NCBI GenBank assembly: GCA_903927965.1
Contig: CAIYPA010000179.1
Coordinates: forward strand, 1 to 36,739
DNA length: 36,739 bases
Reading direction: 5' to 3'
Source of the DNA: an uncultured Bacteroidia bacterium
GTDB taxonomy: Bacteria; Bacteroidota; Bacteroidia; Bacteroidales; Prolixibacteraceae
The translations under genes were made by a program, and so were the position numbers. Shown in pieces: positions 33,276-36,739 of the stretch. The notes beneath the pieces were generated by a model. That model was not told the origin of the DNA, did not search any database, and saw only the letters and a list, made by a program, of their open reading frames with translations. Numbering within the stretch: position 1 is the stretch's first letter; the number at the start of each line of letters is the position of its first letter.

Positions 33276-36077
33276 ATGGCAGAAAATATTAAAAATCAAT
33301 ATATTGAGATCAAAGGGGCTCGTGTCCACAACCTGAAGAACATCGACCTGCAGATTCCGCGCAGCAAAATGGTCGTGATCACAGGCCTTTCGGGATCCGG
33401 AAAATCATCGTTGGCGTTCGACACCCTTTATGCAGAAGGCCAACGCAGGTACGTGGAGAGCTTATCCTCCTATGCACGTCAATTCCTGGGTCGGATGGAC
33501 AAACCCGATGTGGACTATATCAAAGGGATACCTCCGGCGATAGCCATTGAACAAAAGGTAAATACGCGCAACCCACGATCGACTGTCGGCACATCAACTG
33601 AAATTTACGATTATATCAAACTGCTGTTTGCAAGGATTGGTAGGACCTACTCCCCCATCTCGGGAAAAGAGGTGGTCCATCATGAAGTGACAGACGTTGT
33701 GAACACGATCATATCATATCCCCAGGGAGCACGGGTGGTCCTCCTCGCACCTTTTCAGATCCACAAGGACCGGACTTTGGCACAGGAGGCAGACCTTCTC
33801 CAACAACAAGGGTTTACACGTCTTGAAATTGATGGCGAGGTGACCAGGATAGCCGATCTTGATCCTGTGGCATCTGCAAAGAAAAAACTGAAAAGTGTCA
33901 ATATTGTGATCGACCGTTTAGCAGTTTCGGATGACGAGGATTTGCAAAGCCGTGCCGCCGATTCGATACAAACAGCCTTCTACGAAGGAAAAGGGGAATG
34001 TATCGTCAGGATTCAAACAGACCAAGATTCAAAACAATTGAGTTTTTCGAATCGCTTCGAGGCTGACGGCATCCTGTTTGATGAGCCATCGCTTCACATG
34101 TTCAGTTTCAACAACCCAATCGGTGCATGTCCTGTCTGTGAAGGGTACGGAAAAACCATTGGGATCGATGAAGACCTTGTCATTCCAAATAAATCGTTGT
34201 CAATTTACAATGAGGCTATTGTATGCTGGAAAGGAGAAAAGATGAGCGAATGGAAAGACCAGTTGATCCAACATTCCGACAAGTTTGATTTTCCGATCCA
34301 CAAGCCCTATTTTGAACTTTCGCACGATCAGAAAAGGTTACTGTGGACAGGCAACAAATATTTTGAAGGGCTGCACAGTTTTTTCAAAAGCCTTGAAGAA
34401 CAATCGTACAAGATCCAATACCGCGTGATGCTTTCGCGTTACCGGGGCAAAACAACCTGTCCCGAATGTGAAGGGACGCGGTTGAAAAAAGAGGCCTCCT
34501 ACGTCAAAATCAGTGGAAAAGCGGTTACCGATCTTGTCAATCAACCGATCTATCAGTTGGCCTCCTTTTTTAATAACCTGCAATTAACCGATCATGAAAA
34601 GGTTGTGTCGGACCGGTTGTTGATTGAGATCAACAACCGGATCGAATTTCTTTGCGACGTCGGACTTGGATACCTTACCCTCAACCGTCTCTCTTCTTCC
34701 CTTTCGGGGGGCGAATCGCAGAGGATCAACCTTGCGACGTCACTCGGGAGCAGCCTTGTCGGTTCGATGTACATCCTCGATGAACCTTCCATTGGTTTAC
34801 ATTCACGCGATACCGTGCGGCTGATCAAAGTACTTCGTAAATTGCAGAAACTTGGGAACAGCGTGATCATTGTAGAACATGATGAAGAGATCATCCGCGA
34901 TGCCGATATGATCATCGACATTGGCCCATTGGCAGGCAGGAACGGTGGCGAAGTGGTCTTTCAGGGATCGCACGAAGAACTTGCATTGGATACCAAAAGC
35001 CTGACTGCCAAATACATAAATGGAATCGAGAAAATTGCACTGCCTACCATGAGGCGCAAATGGAACAATTACATTGAAATTTTAGGGGCACGGGAAAATA
35101 ACCTAAAAGGCATTGACATAAAATTCCCCCTCAATACGCTCACTGTCGTAACCGGGGTTAGCGGTTCAGGTAAATCGTCGTTGATCCGAAAAATCCTCTA
35201 TCCCGCCCTTGCCAAACATCTTGGCGGATATGGAGAAAAAACCGGGGAGCACACGCGGTTACAAGGCGACCTTTCGCTTCTGACGGCTGTCGAATTCGTT
35301 GACCAGAACCCGATCGGGAAATCATCGCGGTCGAATCCTGTCACTTATCTGAAGACCTACGATGATATACGGAAGCTCTATGCCGATCAGCAGGCATCCA
35401 AGATCAACGGGTTTACCGCATCCCATTTCTCTTTCAACATCGATGGTGGAAGGTGCGACGAGTGCCAGGGCGAAGGCGAGATAAAAGTGGAGATGCAATT
35501 TATGGCCGATATCCACCTGACTTGCGAAAGTTGCAACGGCAAACGGTTTAAGGCAGATGTCCTTGATGTGAAATTCAAGGAGAAGAGTATTTTCGATATT
35601 TTGGAAATGACTGTCGATGAGGCCATTGTATTCTTTTCGGAAAACGATAAAAACGAAGGTAAAAAAATCGCCAAAAAGCTCATGCCTTTACAGGACGTTG
35701 GGTTAGGCTATGTAAAACTGGGACAATCGTCAAGTACCCTTTCCGGCGGTGAGAGCCAACGTATAAAGTTGGCATCCTTCCTCGCAAAAGAGAAAGATTC
35801 ACCCACCTTGTTTATTTTCGACGAACCTACAACAGGTTTGCATTTTCACGACATCCGAAAACTGTTGGATGCGATCAATGCACTTATTTCACGAGGTCAT
35901 TCTGTGATCATTATCGAGCACAATACCGAAGTGATCAAAGTTGCGGATTGGATCATTGATTTGGGTCCCGAAGGTGGCGATACCGGAGGTTATAAGGTTT
36001 TTGAAGGTGTACCCGAGGAGATTATAAAATGTGAAGAGTCTTATACGGGGAAATATTTGATCAATAAATTGAAATAG
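33276..36077 (+). CDS. uvrA: UvrA excinuclease ABC subunit A (variant form)
   Basis: A 933-residue UvrA, the DNA-damage sensor ATPase of nucleotide excision repair. Two ABC modules are complete: [19 protein letters not shown] (about 34-52) with [20 protein letters not shown] and [12 protein letters not shown], then [13 protein letters not shown] with [18 protein letters not shown] and [15 protein letters not shown]. Zinc-type cysteine pairs are CPVC, CPEC and CDEC/CESC. Start 33276 ([19 protein letters not shown]) gives the normal family opening. Motifs such as [14 protein letters not shown] and [21 protein letters not shown] differ from the common UvrA1 wording ([32 protein letters not shown]), so this could be a second, lineage-specific UvrA. 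No damage-repair partner lies nearby. A 10-bp tandem repeat begins in its last codons. Confidence 0.93.
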   Translation: MAENIKNQYIEIKGARVHNLKNIDLQIPRSKMVVITGLSGSGKSSLAFDTLYAEGQRRYVESLSSYARQFLGRMDKPDVDYIKGIPPAIAIEQKVNTRNPRSTVGTSTEIYDYIKLLFARIGRTYSPISGKEVVHHEVTDVVNTIISYPQGARVVLLAPFQIHKDRTLAQEADLLQQQGFTRLEIDGEVTRIADLDPVASAKKKLKSVNIVIDRLAVSDDEDLQSRAADSIQTAFYEGKGECIVRIQTDQDSKQLSFSNRFEADGILFDEPSLHMFSFNNPIGACPVCEGYGKTIGIDEDLVIPNKSLSIYNEAIVCWKGEKMSEWKDQLIQHSDKFDFPIHKPYFELSHDQKRLLWTGNKYFEGLHSFFKSLEEQSYKIQYRVMLSRYRGKTTCPECEGTRLKKEASYVKISGKAVTDLVNQPIYQLASFFNNLQLTDHEKVVSDRLLIEINNRIEFLCDVGLGYLTLNRLSSSLSGGESQRINLATSLGSSLVGSMYILDEPSIGLHSRDTVRLIKVLRKLQKLGNSVIIVEHDEEIIRDADMIIDIGPLAGRNGGEVVFQGSHEELALDTKSLTAKYINGIEKIALPTMRRKWNNYIEILGARENNLKGIDIKFPLNTLTVVTGVSGSGKSSLIRKILYPALAKHLGGYGEKTGEHTRLQGDLSLLTAVEFVDQNPIGKSSRSNPVTYLKTYDDIRKLYADQQASKINGFTASHFSFNIDGGRCDECQGEGEIKVEMQFMADIHLTCESCNGKRFKADVLDVKFKEKSIFDILEMTVDEAIVFFSENDKNEGKKIAKKLMPLQDVGLGYVKLGQSSSTLSGGESQRIKLASFLAKEKDSPTLFIFDEPTTGLHFHDIRKLLDAINALISRGHSVIIIEHNTEVIKVADWIIDLGPEGGDTGGYKVFEGVPEEIIKCEESYTGKYLINKLK

Positions 36078-36130
36078 GTAGAAATAGGTGGAAATGGGTT
36101 GAAGTAAGTAGAAATAGGTTGAAATGATTG
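36071..36130. repeat. 10-bp minisatellite starting in the uvrA stop region
   Basis: Six consecutive 10-bp units of the form GAAATAGGTA (third GAAATGGGTT, fourth GAAGTAAGTA, last GAAATGATTG) run from the last Lys codon of uvrA through the stop codon. The period is exactly 10 bp with no shift. The first unit supplies the uvrA stop codon (TAG at 36075-36077). Confidence 0.85.
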
Positions 36131-36466
36131 AAATATTAAATGTAAATACCTATTAATTAATATATTATAGGAAATGTCCATGCCCCGGTTAGTACAAAAA
36201 ACCAAATAGACAAAGTGGGATCGTGTTTTGAACGGCATACTCAATATTGTCGGCTGCCACAAAAGAATTCTCAATTCCGGCAATTTGTTTTCGGGGTTTT
36301 TCCATTTTGGCAGATGCTTTCGACAAAAATAGCAAATTTTTGACAGATGCAACTGTCAATTTAGGAATTTCTTTCAAAAATACGAATTATCCCTTGCCTT
36401 TTTAAGCGAATGTGGCCTATTGTAGTTCTATTTCCAACATTTCAAAAAAAAACTTATTGAAACCTT
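36131..36466. other. Non-coding stretch between uvrA and the permease
   Basis: No gene is supported here. A minus-strand open frame of 62 codons (36189-36377) with no recognised domain is noted separately. The rest is AT-rich (36131-36180 holds ATTAATTAATATATTATAG). No hairpin strong enough to call a terminator was found. Confidence 0.5.
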
Positions 36467-36739
36467 TTATTTCTTCTTCCTGTTCAGATACAAAAAAACT
36501 GGGACACCGGTCAAAATTAGGGAAATACCCAGAACAGCTTCGCGGGGACGTGCAACTATCGTATTCATTACCAATACAAAACAGAATACAATAAACAATG
36601 CTGGAACAATAGGATAGCCCCACACTTTATATGGCCGAGGCACATCGGGCATTTTTTGGCGAAGGATAAAAACGCCAAGGGAGGTTGCGCCATAAAAGAT
36701 AAACACTGCAAAGATGATCATATCGGTGAGTTGGTCAAA
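36467..36739 (-). CDS. Amino-acid permease (APC family), C-terminal end only
   Basis: The frame stays open from 36467 to the right edge, adding FDQLTD before the first internal Met, so only the last 90 residues are seen. They match the end of APC/LAT-type permeases: FDQLTDMIIFAVFIFYGATS, then a helix ending VFILRQKMPDVPRPYKVWGYPIVP and two more helices. The motif MPDVPRPYKVWGYP is characteristic of this group. It probably exchanges amino acids across the inner membrane. The N-terminal portion lies beyond the window. It converges on uvrA. Confidence 0.85.
   Translation of the reverse strand, partial: FDQLTDMIIFAVFIFYGATSLGVFILRQKMPDVPRPYKVWGYPIVPALFIVFCFVLVMNTIVARPREAVLGISLILTGVPVFLYLNRKKK

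Noticed and set aside
36041-36352. 103-codon minus-strand frame beyond uvrA
   Set aside because: Its C-terminal third is the translated 10-bp minisatellite and it overlaps the uvrA end; no domain.
36189-36377. 62-codon minus-strand frame (SVKNLLFLSKASAKMEK)
   Set aside because: Composition is protein-like, and it might be a remnant, but it overlaps another frame, has no recognised family and no promoter. Left uncalled.

Overview
The window looks like chromosomal DNA of a member of the Bacteroidota, probably class Bacteroidia. The evidence is a SusC/RagA TonB-dependent transporter, DUF5916 and DUF2807 proteins, a dipeptidyl-peptidase IV, Bacteroidota-type -7 boxes (TAnnTTTG) and almost no Shine-Dalgarno sequences. 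A Marinilabiliales-like lineage is a guess. Genes are densely packed on both strands, and core genes alternate with accessory modules.

Left part (1-10.8 kb): a carbohydrate-utilisation locus. On the minus strand lie a sodium/solute symporter, an FAD-dependent oxidoreductase and a SusC-type receptor. A LacI-family regulator is divergent from them. A compact operator cluster with an 18-bp perfect inverted repeat and three AACGTT-centred sites separates the two transcription units. The SusC gene lacks its C-terminal third: at the window edge an ISAzo13-type transposase starts in the same orientation, so an insertion sequence has broken the locus. A type II toxin-antitoxin pair (small antitoxin plus PIN toxin) and a GH2 glycosidase resembling mannosylglycoprotein endo-beta-mannosidase follow.

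Middle part (11-26.4 kb): an SF1 (UvrD-like) helicase with a RelE-fold-like N-terminus and ankyrin-like C-terminus, a DUF5916 outer-membrane protein and a DUF2807 beta-helix protein. These converge, across a 28-bp perfect palindromic terminator, on a five-gene minus-strand operon. I consider this operon the best candidate for an undescribed system. It encodes a soluble coiled-coil protein, a two-helix membrane coiled-coil protein, a membrane-anchored ABC substrate-binding domain fused to an OmpA peptidoglycan-binding domain, an SsuC/TauC-type permease and its ATPase. A terminator-like hairpin lies inside the operon, between the binding protein and the permease. Next come a DctA-type dicarboxylate symporter and an AT-rich two-gene AAA ATPase + DUF4276 module, probably defensive, next to the 3' end of a tRNA-Leu(CAG).

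Right part (26.7-36.7 kb): mostly housekeeping. It holds DPP IV, then thrS-infC-rpmI-rplT (translation cluster), a DUF3782/PD-(D/E)XK-like protein flanked by two copies of a palindromic repeat, uvrA, and the C-terminal end of an amino-acid permease running off the window. infC appears to start at a rare ATA codon behind a perfect AGGAGG, which is striking in a genome that otherwise ignores Shine-Dalgarno signals.

Several dispersed palindromic or tandem repeat families occupy the intergenic spaces: GCCAGC-type, CTATGTGCCT-type, CCCTCAAGG-type, a 21-bp tandem and a 10-bp minisatellite. No CRISPR array, rRNA or replication origin was seen.
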